A stretch of 64,000 nucleotides of DNA from Olleya marilimosa CAM030 (GTDB lineage: Bacteria; Bacteroidota; Bacteroidia; Flavobacteriales; Flavobacteriaceae), in assembly GCF_000518485.1 (NCBI RefSeq), contig NZ_JADR01000002.1:124001-188000 (forward strand). The letters are read 5' to 3'. Positions 1 to 7,938 of the stretch are shown piece by piece. Below the pieces are notes generated by a model. The model searched no databases. It was not told the DNA's origin and saw only the letters and a list, made by a program, of their open reading frames with translations. Every line of letters begins with the position of its first letter. Position 1 is the first letter of the stretch. The position numbers were made by a program, and so were the translations under genes.

Positions 1-362
1 TGGAAAAAATCCAGAAAGAAATTATGAATGATGATGAAGTTATGCTACTATCCCACTCCGTAACTCCAGAGATTGATACTGTTGAGCAGCTAAAAAAATA
101 TGCTATAAAAAAAGGAGTTAATGATAAAAAATGGAACTTAGTAACTGGAGATAAAGGTGAAATTTACAGACTAGCTAGAAAAAGCTATTTAGCTGTAAAA
201 GACGACGGAATGCCTGACGACTATGGGATGGTCCATACTGAAAATTTTATGCTAATTGATAAAAAAGGTCAAATTAGAGGATATTACGATGGTACCAAAA
301 CAGAAGATATTACCACACTATTAAACGATATTAAAAAGTTAAAAAAGGAATACGAAGAGTAG
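1..362 (+). CDS. SCO1/SenC-family protein, 3' part (5' end outside window)
   Basis: The reading frame is open from the first bases of the window (frame starting at base 3), so this is the C-terminal part of a longer gene; the ATG at 24 is internal. The visible 119 residues form the end of a thioredoxin-fold domain. They include VHTENFMLIDKKGQIRGYY, the His-containing strand and turn of SCO proteins, which deliver copper to or act as thiol reductase for the CuA site of cytochrome oxidase. The CxxxC copper-binding pair would lie upstream and cannot be checked. A basic/acidic tail (LKKLKKEYEE type) ends the protein. A general redoxin is the alternative. Confidence 0.8.
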   Translation, partial: EKIQKEIMNDDEVMLLSHSVTPEIDTVEQLKKYAIKKGVNDKKWNLVTGDKGEIYRLARKSYLAVKDDGMPDDYGMVHTENFMLIDKKGQIRGYYDGTKTEDITTLLNDIKKLKKEYEE

Positions 363-400
363 TTTTTGGCTTTCAATTTTTTTAAGCTGAAATTTTGCCA

Positions 401-408
401 TACTTTTG
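401..408 (+). promoter_or_regulatory. Candidate -7 element for feoAB
   Basis: TACTTTTG matches the Bacteroidota -7 consensus TAnnTTTG and lies 27 bases before the feoA start. No convincing -33 TTG was found at standard spacing. I saw no clear Fur or DtxR palindrome in the 72-base gap. Confidence 0.45.
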
Positions 409-434
409 CTTCTTTAAAATCAATCTAAATAAGC

Positions 435-665
435 TTGAACCATACATTAGACACATTAAAAAGAGGAGAACGCGCTATAATTATAGACGTGTCTTCACAT
501 TTGATACCATTAAAACTCCTAGAAATGGGATGTTTACCAGGCAATAGTGTAGAGCTGGTTCAGGTGGCTCCTTTTGCAGACCCACTATACCTTAACATAA
601 ACGGAAGTCATTTAGCTATTAGAAAAGAAACCGCTATTCATATCATTATCGAAAAAGAAGTTTAA
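435..665 (+). CDS. feoA: FeoA, ferrous iron transport accessory protein
   Basis: This 76-residue SH3-like FeoA-domain protein works with FeoB in ferrous iron uptake at the inner membrane. The sequence shows the FeoA pattern: L-(K/R)-x-G hairpin, 'KLLEMGCLPGNSVELVQVAP', then a small residue-rich strand and 'LAIRKETA'. No ATG exists in a suitable place, so the start is the TTG at 435; the next ATG, near 527, would remove half of the domain. The stop codon overlaps the feoB ATG by one base (TAATG), which indicates translational coupling. Family assignment is firm; the exact start is inferred. Confidence 0.9.
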   Translation: MNHTLDTLKRGERAIIIDVSSHLIPLKLLEMGCLPGNSVELVQVAPFADPLYLNINGSHLAIRKETAIHIIIEKEV

Positions 666-2764
666 TGAGTAAGCAAATTAACATTGCCTTAATTGGTAAC
701 CCAAATACCGGAAAAACATCTGTTTTTAACGCCTTAACAGGTTTAAACCAAAAGGTAGGAAACTATCCTGGAATAACCGTTGAGAAAAAAGAAGGGATTT
801 GCAAACTACCTAGAGGTGTTAAAGCGCACATTATTGATCTTCCTGGTACCTACAGTTTAAATGCATCATCTTTAGACGAAAATGTGGTTATCGAGCTTTT
901 ACTTAATAAAAACGATAAAGATTTTCCGGATGTTGCAGTAGTTGTAAGTGATGTTGAAAACTTAAAACGAAACCTACTACTTTTTACACAAATAAAAGAT
1001 CTTGAAATCCCTACCATCCTAGTCATCAATATGGCTGACAGAATGAAATACAAAGGAATTTCTTTAGACATAGAGCATCTAGAACAAGAACTTAAAACTA
1101 AGATTGCAGTTATAAGCACCAGAAAAAATGAAGGTATTGAGAGCTTAAAACAGTTAATTTCTAATTATAAAGAACTATCAACTACGCCTTGCTTAAATGC
1201 GTCAGAAATTGATAAAGAGTATTTTGACAAATTAAGAAAAGCCTTCCCTAACCAATTACTGTATAAGTTATGGTTAGTAATTACCCAAGATGTCAATTTT
1301 GGTAAAATGGACCGTAATGAAGTCGAGGCTATTGCTAGTTTTAAAACTAAATCTAAAAGCGACTTAAAACGATTACAACAAAAAGAAACCATTAAGCGCT
1401 ACCAATTTATAAACAATACGCTTAAAAAAGGACAAACTATTGATGCTAGTCAAGCAAAGGATTTACGCACTAAATTTGATCGTATACTAACACACAAAGT
1501 TTGGGGTTATGTCATTTTCTTTTTTATACTACTAACAATTTTTCAAGCCATTTATGATTGGTCAACAGTCCCAATGGACTTTATTGACGGACTGTTTGCT
1601 AATTTAAGCGATTGGGTTAAAAACGCATTACCTGAAGGTGCTTTTACTAATCTTTTAGCCGAAGGTATTATATCTGGTTTAGGTGGAATAGTGATATTTA
1701 TTCCTCAAATCGCCTTCTTATTCTTGTTTATTTCAATTCTTGAAGAAAGCGGCTACATGAGTCGTGTCGTGTTTTTAATGGACAGAATTATGCGACGTTT
1801 TGGATTAAGCGGTAAAAGTATTGTGCCTTTAATTTCTGGAACTGCTTGTGCTATTCCTGCTATAATGGCAACTAGAAATATTGAAAGTTGGAAAGAACGA
1901 TTAATTACCATATTAGTAACGCCTTTTACAACATGCTCTGCAAGATTGCCAGTATACCTAATTATTATAGCATTAGTTATTCCAGAAGGACGTTTTCTAG
2001 GGTTAAGTTACCAAGCTTTAACCTTAATGCTATTATACCTTTTAGGCTTTGGAGCTGCAGTAGTTTCTGCTTACATCTTAAATAAAGTTTTAAAAATTAA
2101 AAGTAAAACTTTTTTTGTGGTAGAAATGCCAAACTATAAATTACCTTTATTTAAAAACGTAGCAATTACTGTATTAGAAAAAACCAAATCGTTTGTTTTT
2201 GGAGCAGGAAAAATAATATTAGCCATCTCAATTATACTTTGGTTTTTAGCTTCTTATGGTCCTGGAGAACAATTTAATAATGCCGAAAATATTGTCACTA
2301 CAGAGTATGCTTCACAAAATTTAAACGAGGAAGAATTAGGACAAAAAATAGCGTCACATAAACTAGAACATTCCTTTATTGGTATTGCTGGACACGCTAT
2401 TGAACCTGTAATAAGACCATTAGGTTACGATTGGAAAATAGGAATTGCAATAGTAAGTAGTTTTGCTGCAAGAGAAGTTTTTGTAGGTACTTTGGCAACC
2501 ATTTATAGTGTTGGTAACGATGATGAAGACACTATCAAAAACCGAATGGCTGGAGAAGTCAATCCAATTTTAGGAGGTCCTTTATTTAATTTTGCTTCTG
2601 GTATTTCATTACTACTTTTTTATGCTTTTGCAATGCAATGTATGAGTACATTAGCTGTGGTTAAAAAAGAAACTAATACGTGGAAATGGCCAACATTGCA
2701 ATTGATAATCATGACAGCAATTGCCTACATTTCGGCTTTAATAGCTTATCAATTTTTAAAATAA
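665..2764 (+). CDS. feoB: FeoB, ferrous iron transporter GTPase
   Basis: FeoB is a GTPase-linked inner-membrane Fe2+ transporter; this copy has 699 residues. The N-terminal G domain shows G1 GNPNTGKTS (11-19), G3 DLPG (58-61), G4 NMAD (122-125) and a G5-like STRK near 151. A helical spacer follows, and the membrane part starts near residue 275. The Gate motif region contains SGTACAIPAIMATRNIE near 395-411, with its conserved Cys. A second Gate-type block (SSFAAREVFVGTLA) lies near 600. The gene is coupled to feoA and followed after 4 bases by a small Cys-rich partner gene. A full-length bacterial FeoB is usually 650-800 residues, so the gene is intact. Confidence 0.97.
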   Translation: MSKQINIALIGNPNTGKTSVFNALTGLNQKVGNYPGITVEKKEGICKLPRGVKAHIIDLPGTYSLNASSLDENVVIELLLNKNDKDFPDVAVVVSDVENLKRNLLLFTQIKDLEIPTILVINMADRMKYKGISLDIEHLEQELKTKIAVISTRKNEGIESLKQLISNYKELSTTPCLNASEIDKEYFDKLRKAFPNQLLYKLWLVITQDVNFGKMDRNEVEAIASFKTKSKSDLKRLQQKETIKRYQFINNTLKKGQTIDASQAKDLRTKFDRILTHKVWGYVIFFFILLTIFQAIYDWSTVPMDFIDGLFANLSDWVKNALPEGAFTNLLAEGIISGLGGIVIFIPQIAFLFLFISILEESGYMSRVVFLMDRIMRRFGLSGKSIVPLISGTACAIPAIMATRNIESWKERLITILVTPFTTCSARLPVYLIIIALVIPEGRFLGLSYQALTLMLLYLLGFGAAVVSAYILNKVLKIKSKTFFVVEMPNYKLPLFKNVAITVLEKTKSFVFGAGKIILAISIILWFLASYGPGEQFNNAENIVTTEYASQNLNEEELGQKIASHKLEHSFIGIAGHAIEPVIRPLGYDWKIGIAIVSSFAAREVFVGTLATIYSVGNDDEDTIKNRMAGEVNPILGGPLFNFASGISLLLFYAFAMQCMSTLAVVKKETNTWKWPTLQLIIMTAIAYISALIAYQFLK

Positions 2765-2768
2765 AATT

Positions 2769-2900
2769 ATGAACGCAATTATCCAAAACATACTGGTATT
2801 TATCACGCTAGGATTTGCTTTGTTTTTTCTTTATAAAAAATATTTCGTTAAAACGAAATCAAAAAAAGCATGTGGAACTGACGACTGTGGTTGTCATTAA
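2769..2900 (+). CDS. FeoB-associated small Cys-rich membrane protein
   Basis: This 43-residue ORF, ATG 2769 to TAA 2900, starts 4 bases after the feoB stop. It has one N-terminal transmembrane helix (about residues 4-22: IIQNILVFITLGFALFFLY), then a basic KKYFVKTKSKK stretch, and ends in a Cys cluster C35-G-T-D-D-C40-G-C42-H43. This is the layout of the FeoB-associated Cys-rich membrane proteins found next to feoB in Bacteroidota and Firmicutes. Its role is not established; metal handover or redox control of FeoB is plausible from the Cys/His tail. Position and composition make it a real gene despite its size. Confidence 0.85.
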   Translation: MNAIIQNILVFITLGFALFFLYKKYFVKTKSKKACGTDDCGCH

Positions 2901-3375
2901 AAGTTTCCAATCCATAGACTTAATACACTACTTGTATTAAAGTATTCTATAATAAAAAGCAACGTTACTACTTCTAATATTTTTATGATTGTATTAATAA
3001 TTTAATTGATACTATTAAAATCTTGTTAGCCTATTTTAGAGTGTTCAAAAACTAACACCTATTACTTTAGTAACTTCATCTTAATCATTTGCCTCTTTTA
3101 CTAGTCCTATTTCAAACTTAGTGTCTAGCCTTAATAAATACAAATTGCACAAAAGGTTAATGATTTATCAATCCATTTTACTCTACACCACAAACAGGAT
3201 TCCCTTAAAAAGCATGTCAGTTATTCATTAATTTTAAGTTTCGATTCAAACAAAAAAACTATAAAACGCTTTAATACAGCAACTTATATCTATCACCAAG
3301 AGATATTAAATTATTGATTTTTATTTTTAAAAGAAATTTATTGTGTTATGGTTAATTCAATTACAAAATTTTAGC
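2901..3375. other. Non-coding stretch between the feo operon and the regulator gene
   Basis: About 475 AT-rich bases with stops in all frames and no ORF of useful length on either strand. I see one AT-rich hairpin near the start (2920-2940) and nothing else I can name. It may hold decayed sequence or an unrecognised non-coding RNA. I found no positive evidence for either. Confidence 0.5.
2920..2940 (+). terminator. AT-rich hairpin after the feo operon
   Basis: Perfect 8-bp inverted repeat TTAATACA / TGTATTAA with a 5-base loop, 19 bases after the small Cys-rich gene. It lacks GC pairs and a T-run, so it is a weak terminator candidate; it could also be an operator-like palindrome. Confidence 0.3.
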
Positions 3376-3383
3376 TACATTTG
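3376..3383 (+). promoter_or_regulatory. Candidate -7 element for the metal-regulator operon
   Basis: TACATTTG matches TAnnTTTG and lies 44 bases before the regulator ATG at 3428. The expected transcription start falls near 3388-3392, immediately before or inside the palindrome at 3391-3406. Confidence 0.55.
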
Positions 3384-3390
3384 AATAATA

Positions 3391-3406
3391 TTTAAGTAAC
3401 CTTAAA
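3391..3406. promoter_or_regulatory. Candidate operator: palindrome TTTAAG-N4-CTTAAA
   Basis: TTTAAGTAACCTTAAA is a perfect 6+6 inverted repeat with a 4-base centre, placed just after the -7 element and 21 bases before the DtxR/MntR-type gene. Its size and A/T-flanked AAG/CTT half-sites resemble DtxR/MntR-family operators. Repressor binding here would block the start site, so metal-dependent autoregulation of the operon is the inference. Confidence 0.5.
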
Positions 3407-3427
3407 AATTTATTAAAGCAATAGTAA

Positions 3428-4087
3428 ATGTCAGTAGCAATAGAAAATTTTGTAAAAGCAATCTACAAAAGTAAAATCAACGATATCACAGACACCAAAC
3501 CTGGCAACATTGCAAAACTTCTTGGCATATCAAATGCAGCAGCAACAGATATGGCAAAAAGTTTAGCCACTAAAAACTTAGTAAACTATCAAAAATACAA
3601 AGCTTTAGAGCTAACTGACGAAGGAGAGAAATTAGCACTTAAAGTGATAAGAAAGCATAGACTTTGGGAAGCTTTCCTTCACAAAACCTTTGATATGTCT
3701 TTACATGAAATACATCGTGAAGCAGAACTACTTGAACACGAAACTTCAGACTTTTTAGCAAATACAATCAGTGCCTTTTTGGGTAATCCAAAATTTGATC
3801 CTCATGGTGATCCTATTCCAAACCAAAATGGCGAAATCACAACAAAAGACACCTCTATTTTACTTTCAAAAACTAAAGAAAATAAAACCTATGTCATTGC
3901 TAGATTAATGAGTGACGACAAAGAATTTTTTGATTTTTGTGCGATTAACGGTTTAAAATACGGAAACCAGCTAACTGTAATTAAACAGTTTAGCAAAAAC
4001 AAAATGACACAAATAACAATAAATAATAATACAATTTTATTAAATCAAGATTTTACAAAAATTATTTACGTTAATGAAACTAACTAA
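3428..4087 (+). CDS. DtxR/MntR-family metal-dependent transcriptional regulator
   Basis: 219 residues. Domain order: N-terminal winged helix (about 5-65; 'NIAKLLGISNAAATDMAKSL' recognition region and the 'LELTDEGEKLA' wing), a dimerisation/metal domain (about 68-140) with His/Glu residues in IRKHRLWEAFLHK, LHEIHREAELLEHE and FDPHGDPIP, and a C-terminal SH3/FeoA-like domain (about 145-219). This is the long DtxR/IdeR architecture that represses metal-uptake genes when Mn2+ or Fe2+ is bound. It heads an operon with an outer-membrane protein and a TroA-type ABC transporter, so it is probably the metal sensor for that system. Whether it senses Mn or Fe cannot be decided from sequence. Confidence 0.9.
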   Translation: MSVAIENFVKAIYKSKINDITDTKPGNIAKLLGISNAAATDMAKSLATKNLVNYQKYKALELTDEGEKLALKVIRKHRLWEAFLHKTFDMSLHEIHREAELLEHETSDFLANTISAFLGNPKFDPHGDPIPNQNGEITTKDTSILLSKTKENKTYVIARLMSDDKEFFDFCAINGLKYGNQLTVIKQFSKNKMTQITINNNTILLNQDFTKIIYVNETN

Positions 4088-4883
4088 AACACCCATAGCT
4101 TCAGTGATAACAAGTTTTGTACTATCTATTTCAGCTTTAGCTCAAGAAAATATCCAATCACAACCATTAATAACAGATAGACCAGATCAAACAGAATCAC
4201 CAAATGTGATTCCAAAACGGTTTATTCAGATTGAAACTGGAGCTTTTTACAATACTTTTAAAGAGAATAACATCCAAACAGAAAATTACACATATAATAC
4301 AACATTAGTGCGTTATGGCGTATTAGATAATGTAGAATTACGTTTAGGATGGGACTTTACAGAAGGGTCAACAACTATAAACAGTACTAAACTAGATAAT
4401 ATTACAAGTGGTTTTTCGCCTTTATTATTAGGAATCAAAACTAGTATTGCTATAGAAAAGGGACTATTACCAGAAATTGGCCTCTTGGGTCACCTATACC
4501 TACCAGTAACAGCAAGTACAGATTATAAACCAGAAACAACAAGCATTGACTTTAGGTTTGCATTTTCCCACACTTTAAGTAACAATACTAATGTATCCTA
4601 TAATTTAGGAGCTTATTGGGGAAGTGATTCTTCTGAAGCCTCATACGTCTACACTATTGCTTTTGGACAAGGCATTACAGAAAAATTAAGTGCTTACGCA
4701 GAACTTTATGGTGATTTACCAGAAAACAACAAAGCAAATCATCTTTGGGATGCTGGACTAACTTATTTAATAAATAATAATTTACAATTAGATGCAACAA
4801 TTGGAACAAGCATTACTAAAGGACAAGATCTATTATTAAGTTCAGGTGTTAGCTTTAGAATACCATCAAAAACCAAAAAATAA
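4074..4883 (+). CDS. Putative outer-membrane beta-barrel protein in the metal operon
   Basis: 269 residues with a signal peptide (about 1-23, ending ALAQ) and then a series of alternating amphipathic strands. The start 'PLITDRPDQTESPNVIPKR' is typical of the 'transporter / Phenol_MetA_deg' beta-barrel family (PF13557-like), which is common and poorly characterised in Bacteroidota. The ATG overlaps the end of the regulator gene by 14 bases, and the metal-binding lipoprotein begins 1 base after its stop, so all three are co-transcribed. The context suggests an outer-membrane path for Mn/Zn; this is inference, as the family has no settled function. Confidence 0.75.
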   Translation: MKLTKTPIASVITSFVLSISALAQENIQSQPLITDRPDQTESPNVIPKRFIQIETGAFYNTFKENNIQTENYTYNTTLVRYGVLDNVELRLGWDFTEGSTTINSTKLDNITSGFSPLLLGIKTSIAIEKGLLPEIGLLGHLYLPVTASTDYKPETTSIDFRFAFSHTLSNNTNVSYNLGAYWGSDSSEASYVYTIAFGQGITEKLSAYAELYGDLPENNKANHLWDAGLTYLINNNLQLDATIGTSITKGQDLLLSSGVSFRIPSKTKK

Positions 4884-4884
4884 C

Positions 4885-5796
4885 ATGAAAAAACTTTTAT
4901 TTATACTTTTAGTTTATGCAACACTATCAAGTTGCAATACAAACAAAAAAGAAAACGGTAAACTAAACGTTGTCACCACAACCACAATGATAACTGATTT
5001 AGTTAAAAACATTGGTAAAGACAGTATTAATATTAACGGTTTAATGGGAAGTGGTGTAGATCCTCATTTGTATAAAGCAAGCGAAGGTGATGTAACCAAA
5101 TTAGTTAATGCAGATGTTATTTTTTATAATGGTTTACACCTAGAAGGAAAACTTGTCGAGGTCTTTGAAAAAATGGGAAGCAGTACAAAAACACCAATTG
5201 CTTTAGGGGAAGAAATAGATAAATCAACCCTAATTGGATCAGATTATTTTGCTTCTAATTACGATCCACACGTTTGGTTTAACATTGAGTACTTTAAGCA
5301 ATTTACCAAAAAAGTTACTGCTGTTTTAATTGAAAAAGACGCAAAAAATGCTAAATACTATAAAGCAAATGAAACAGAATACTTAGCAAAGTTAAATACA
5401 TTACAAAAAACAATTACAGCAAAAATTGAAACACTTCCAAAAGACAAACGCATATTAGTAACAGCACATGATGCTTTTAATTATTTTGGAAAAAACTACG
5501 GATTTGAAGTCGTAGGCTTACAAGGTTTATCTACAGCAACTGAAGCTGGAGTAAAAGATGTTCAAAATTTAGCTAATTTTATAATTGAAAAACAACTTAA
5601 AGCAGTTTTTGTTGAAAGCTCAGTACCAAAACGCACTATTGAAGCGCTACAAAAAGCAGTAAACGCTAAAGGACATGATGTACAAATTGGAGGTACATTA
5701 TATTCTGATGCTTTAGGAAGCGCAGGAACCACTGAAGGCACTTATATTGGCATGTTTGAATACAATGTCAATACTATAGTAAATGCCTTAAAGTAA
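4885..5796 (+). CDS. Metal ABC transporter substrate-binding lipoprotein (TroA/ZnuA/MntA family)
   Basis: 303 residues starting at the ATG at 4885, which opens with an SPII signal (MKKLLFILLVYATLSSC, Cys17 lipidated). An upstream in-frame ATG at 4846 would add 13 residues before the signal and overlap the previous gene, so I reject it. The four expected metal ligands are visible: His61 (VDPHLY), His129 (YDPHVWF), His195 (TAHDAF) and Asp275 (YSDALG). The His-His-His-Asp set is TroA-like and compatible with Zn or Mn; Mn-specific PsaA/MntC proteins usually have Glu at the third site. There is no His-rich loop. The protein captures metal and delivers it to the permeases downstream. Confidence 0.93.
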   Translation: MKKLLFILLVYATLSSCNTNKKENGKLNVVTTTTMITDLVKNIGKDSININGLMGSGVDPHLYKASEGDVTKLVNADVIFYNGLHLEGKLVEVFEKMGSSTKTPIALGEEIDKSTLIGSDYFASNYDPHVWFNIEYFKQFTKKVTAVLIEKDAKNAKYYKANETEYLAKLNTLQKTITAKIETLPKDKRILVTAHDAFNYFGKNYGFEVVGLQGLSTATEAGVKDVQNLANFIIEKQLKAVFVESSVPKRTIEALQKAVNAKGHDVQIGGTLYSDALGSAGTTEGTYIGMFEYNVNTIVNALK

Positions 5797-5846
5797 TTAG
5801 TTAGTAAAAAAACTTAGGATTAACCAATAATTTCATAAAAGATAAT

Positions 5847-6026
5847 GTCCTATTTCAATTCGAAGAATTGAGTGCCAAGGCGAAGAATAAATGAAGAAAA
5901 GCTTCGAAAATAGGAGAACGCAGTTCGACGCGAAGTTTTCGAATTGGTTTTCAGTTTAAAAACTGAAAAATTCCTTGGCTTGGATGTCCTTTTTTGATTC
6001 GTTTTTTGGACAAGCAAAAAATGAAT
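5847..6026. repeat. Structured intergenic repeat-like element inside the metal operon
   Basis: The 247-base gap between the lipoprotein and ATPase genes is packed with inverted repeats. These are a 7-bp pair at 5855-5861/5865-5871, a longer pairing CCTAT.../...ATAGG between 5849 and 5914 involving TTCGAAG/CTTCGAA, CCAAGG/CCTTGG at 5875/5973, a perfect 10-bp stem at 5948-5957/5960-5969, and a near-perfect 12-bp stem at 5997-6008/6015-6026. No ORF is present. It resembles dispersed REP/MITE-like intergenic elements of flavobacteria, but only one copy is in this window. It could attenuate transcription or stabilise the upstream mRNA. Confidence 0.5.
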
Positions 6027-6043
6027 AAAAAATATTAAAAACC

Positions 6044-6811
6044 ATGAGTGGCAATAAGAGCAAGACTACTTCTTCCTCAGGAGTAATAGCAGTAAAAATA
6101 GATGACCTAACAGTAGCATACAACTACAAACCTGTACTTTGGGATATTGATTTAGAAATCCCAGAAGGTGTCCTTATGGCTATTGTTGGACCAAATGGAG
6201 CTGGTAAATCAACACTAATCAAATCTATCTTAGGTATATTAAAACCTATAGCAGGAAGCGTCACTATTTATGGCAAACCCTATAGCAAGCAACGCAAGCT
6301 AGTCGCTTACGTACCACAAAAAGGAAGTGTAGATTGGGATTTTCCAACGACTGCTTTAGATGTTGTAACCATGGGAACTTATGGTAGTTTAGGATGGATC
6401 AAACGACCAGGACAAAAACAAAAAAAAGCAGCTTTAGAAGCTCTAGAAAAAGTAGGCATGCTACCCTTTAAAGGTAGACAAATTAGCCAATTATCTGGCG
6501 GACAACAACAACGCATCTTTTTAGCACGAGCATTAGTACAAAATGCATCTATTTATTTTATGGATGAACCTTTTCAAGGGGTTGATGCAACCACAGAAAT
6601 AGCTATTATTAATATTTTAAAAGAATTACGTAAAGCAGGCAAAACAGTTATCGTAGTGCATCATGATTTACAAACCGTTCCAGAATATTTTGATTGGGTT
6701 ACTTTTTTAAATGTAAAGAAAATAGCAACAGGTCCAGTTAAAGACATCTTTAATGATGATAATTTAACTAAGACGTATGGTATTAACTATAAAGTAAGTA
6801 TTCAAGAATAA
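6044..6811 (+). CDS. Metal ABC transporter ATP-binding protein
   Basis: 255 residues of the ZnuC/MntB/TroB type. Walker [10 protein letters not shown] (49-57), Q-loop '[12 protein letters not shown]' (typical of this metal subfamily), signature LSGGQQQR (150-157), Walker B YFMDEP (171-176) and switch His in VHHD (206-209) are all present. It energises Mn/Zn import with the two permeases that follow; its stop overlaps the next ATG by one base. The first 15 residues are Ser/Thr-rich and look like a short extension. Confidence 0.95.
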   Translation: MSGNKSKTTSSSGVIAVKIDDLTVAYNYKPVLWDIDLEIPEGVLMAIVGPNGAGKSTLIKSILGILKPIAGSVTIYGKPYSKQRKLVAYVPQKGSVDWDFPTTALDVVTMGTYGSLGWIKRPGQKQKKAALEALEKVGMLPFKGRQISQLSGGQQQRIFLARALVQNASIYFMDEPFQGVDATTEIAIINILKELRKAGKTVIVVHHDLQTVPEYFDWVTFLNVKKIATGPVKDIFNDDNLTKTYGINYKVSIQE

Positions 6812-7938
6812 TGGATTTACAAGAATATTTTTCTTTAGTCTTTAGCGACTACACACTACGAACCATTACACTTGGAACAGCAATTTTAGGTGCAGTCACT
6901 GGTATGTTAGGTAGTTTTGCTGTGCTTAGAAAACAAAGTTTACTTGGAGATGCTATATCACATGCTGCCTTACCAGGAATTGCAATTGCATTTTTAATTA
7001 CAGGTGCAAAAGACAGTAATACTTTACTTTTAGGAGCCTTAGTAAGCGGATTAATTGGAACCTTTTGGATTAGAGGTATCGTCAAAAAAACACATTTAAA
7101 AAGCGATACTGCTTTAGGATTAATATTATCGCTTTTTTTCGGGTTTGGTATGTTATTACTGACTTTTATTCAAAAACAACCCAATGCTAATCAAGCAGGT
7201 TTGGATAAATATTTATTTGGTCAAGCAGCTACTTTGGTAGAAAGCGATGTTTGGCTAATGGCTATAGTTACAGGATTATGCTTATTTGTATTGTTACTAT
7301 TTTGGAAAGAATTTAAAATCTTGCTCTTTGATGCTGATTACACTAAAACTTTAGGCTTTAACACTAAAGTCATCGATATTTTAATTACCAGTTTTATAGT
7401 TTTAGCTATAGTTTTAGGACTACAAACAGTTGGTGTTGTTTTAATGAGCGCTATGTTACTGGCTCCTGCAGCAGCAGCAAGACAATGGACTAATAGCTTG
7501 TCAAAAATGGTACTTCTAGCAGCTATATTTGGAGCCTTTTCTGGAGTTTTTGGAACAGCCATAAGTGCTAGTCAAACTAATCTATCTACAGGACCAGTCA
7601 TTGTATTAGTAGCTTCAATTTTTGTAGTATTCTCGTTCGTATTTTCTCCAAGTCGAGGCTTATTATTCAAACAAATTAGATTTATAAAAAACAGACGCGA
7701 TTTAGAGCTTCATAAAACCTTAGCATTTATGTATCATATTGCTGAAACACACGAAAATATTTCGCATCCACATACTATAAAGCTCCTTAATAACTTTCAA
7801 GGATTTACACGTAAAACACTTCAAAAGCTAGTAGAAAAAAATTACGTAACTCTAGATGGAAATATGTGGAGCTTAACAGAAGCAGGTTTTAAAACTGCAG
7901 CCAACTTATACACTAAACAAACGACTGAAGATGAATAG
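6811..7938 (+). CDS. Metal ABC transporter permease with C-terminal winged-helix-like tail (first)
   Basis: 375 residues. Residues 1-283 form the ABC-3 permease fold with 8-9 membrane segments, including the family stretch 'LLGDAISHAALPGIAIAF' near 45-62. Residues 284-375 are a soluble tail. From about 300 it reads like a DtxR winged helix: 'FTRKTLQKLVEKNYVTLDGN' helix/turn, then 'WSLTEAGFKTA', comparable to 'LELTDEGEKLA' in the regulator of this operon. Standard TroC/ZnuB permeases end soon after the last membrane helix (about 270-290 residues), so the tail is an extra domain. It is coupled to both neighbours (1-base and 8-base overlaps). Confidence 0.93.
   Translation: MDLQEYFSLVFSDYTLRTITLGTAILGAVTGMLGSFAVLRKQSLLGDAISHAALPGIAIAFLITGAKDSNTLLLGALVSGLIGTFWIRGIVKKTHLKSDTALGLILSLFFGFGMLLLTFIQKQPNANQAGLDKYLFGQAATLVESDVWLMAIVTGLCLFVLLLFWKEFKILLFDADYTKTLGFNTKVIDILITSFIVLAIVLGLQTVGVVLMSAMLLAPAAAARQWTNSLSKMVLLAAIFGAFSGVFGTAISASQTNLSTGPVIVLVASIFVVFSFVFSPSRGLLFKQIRFIKNRRDLELHKTLAFMYHIAETHENISHPHTIKLLNNFQGFTRKTLQKLVEKNYVTLDGNMWSLTEAGFKTAANLYTKQTTEDE

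Noticed and set aside
2901-3375. Possible gene or RNA between the feo operon and the metal regulator
   Set aside because: No ORF, no strong structure and no promoter other than that of the regulator; nothing positive to report.
4846-4884. Upstream ATG for the metal-binding lipoprotein
   Set aside because: It would place 13 polar residues before a clear lipoprotein signal peptide and overlap the previous gene; 4885 is the better start.
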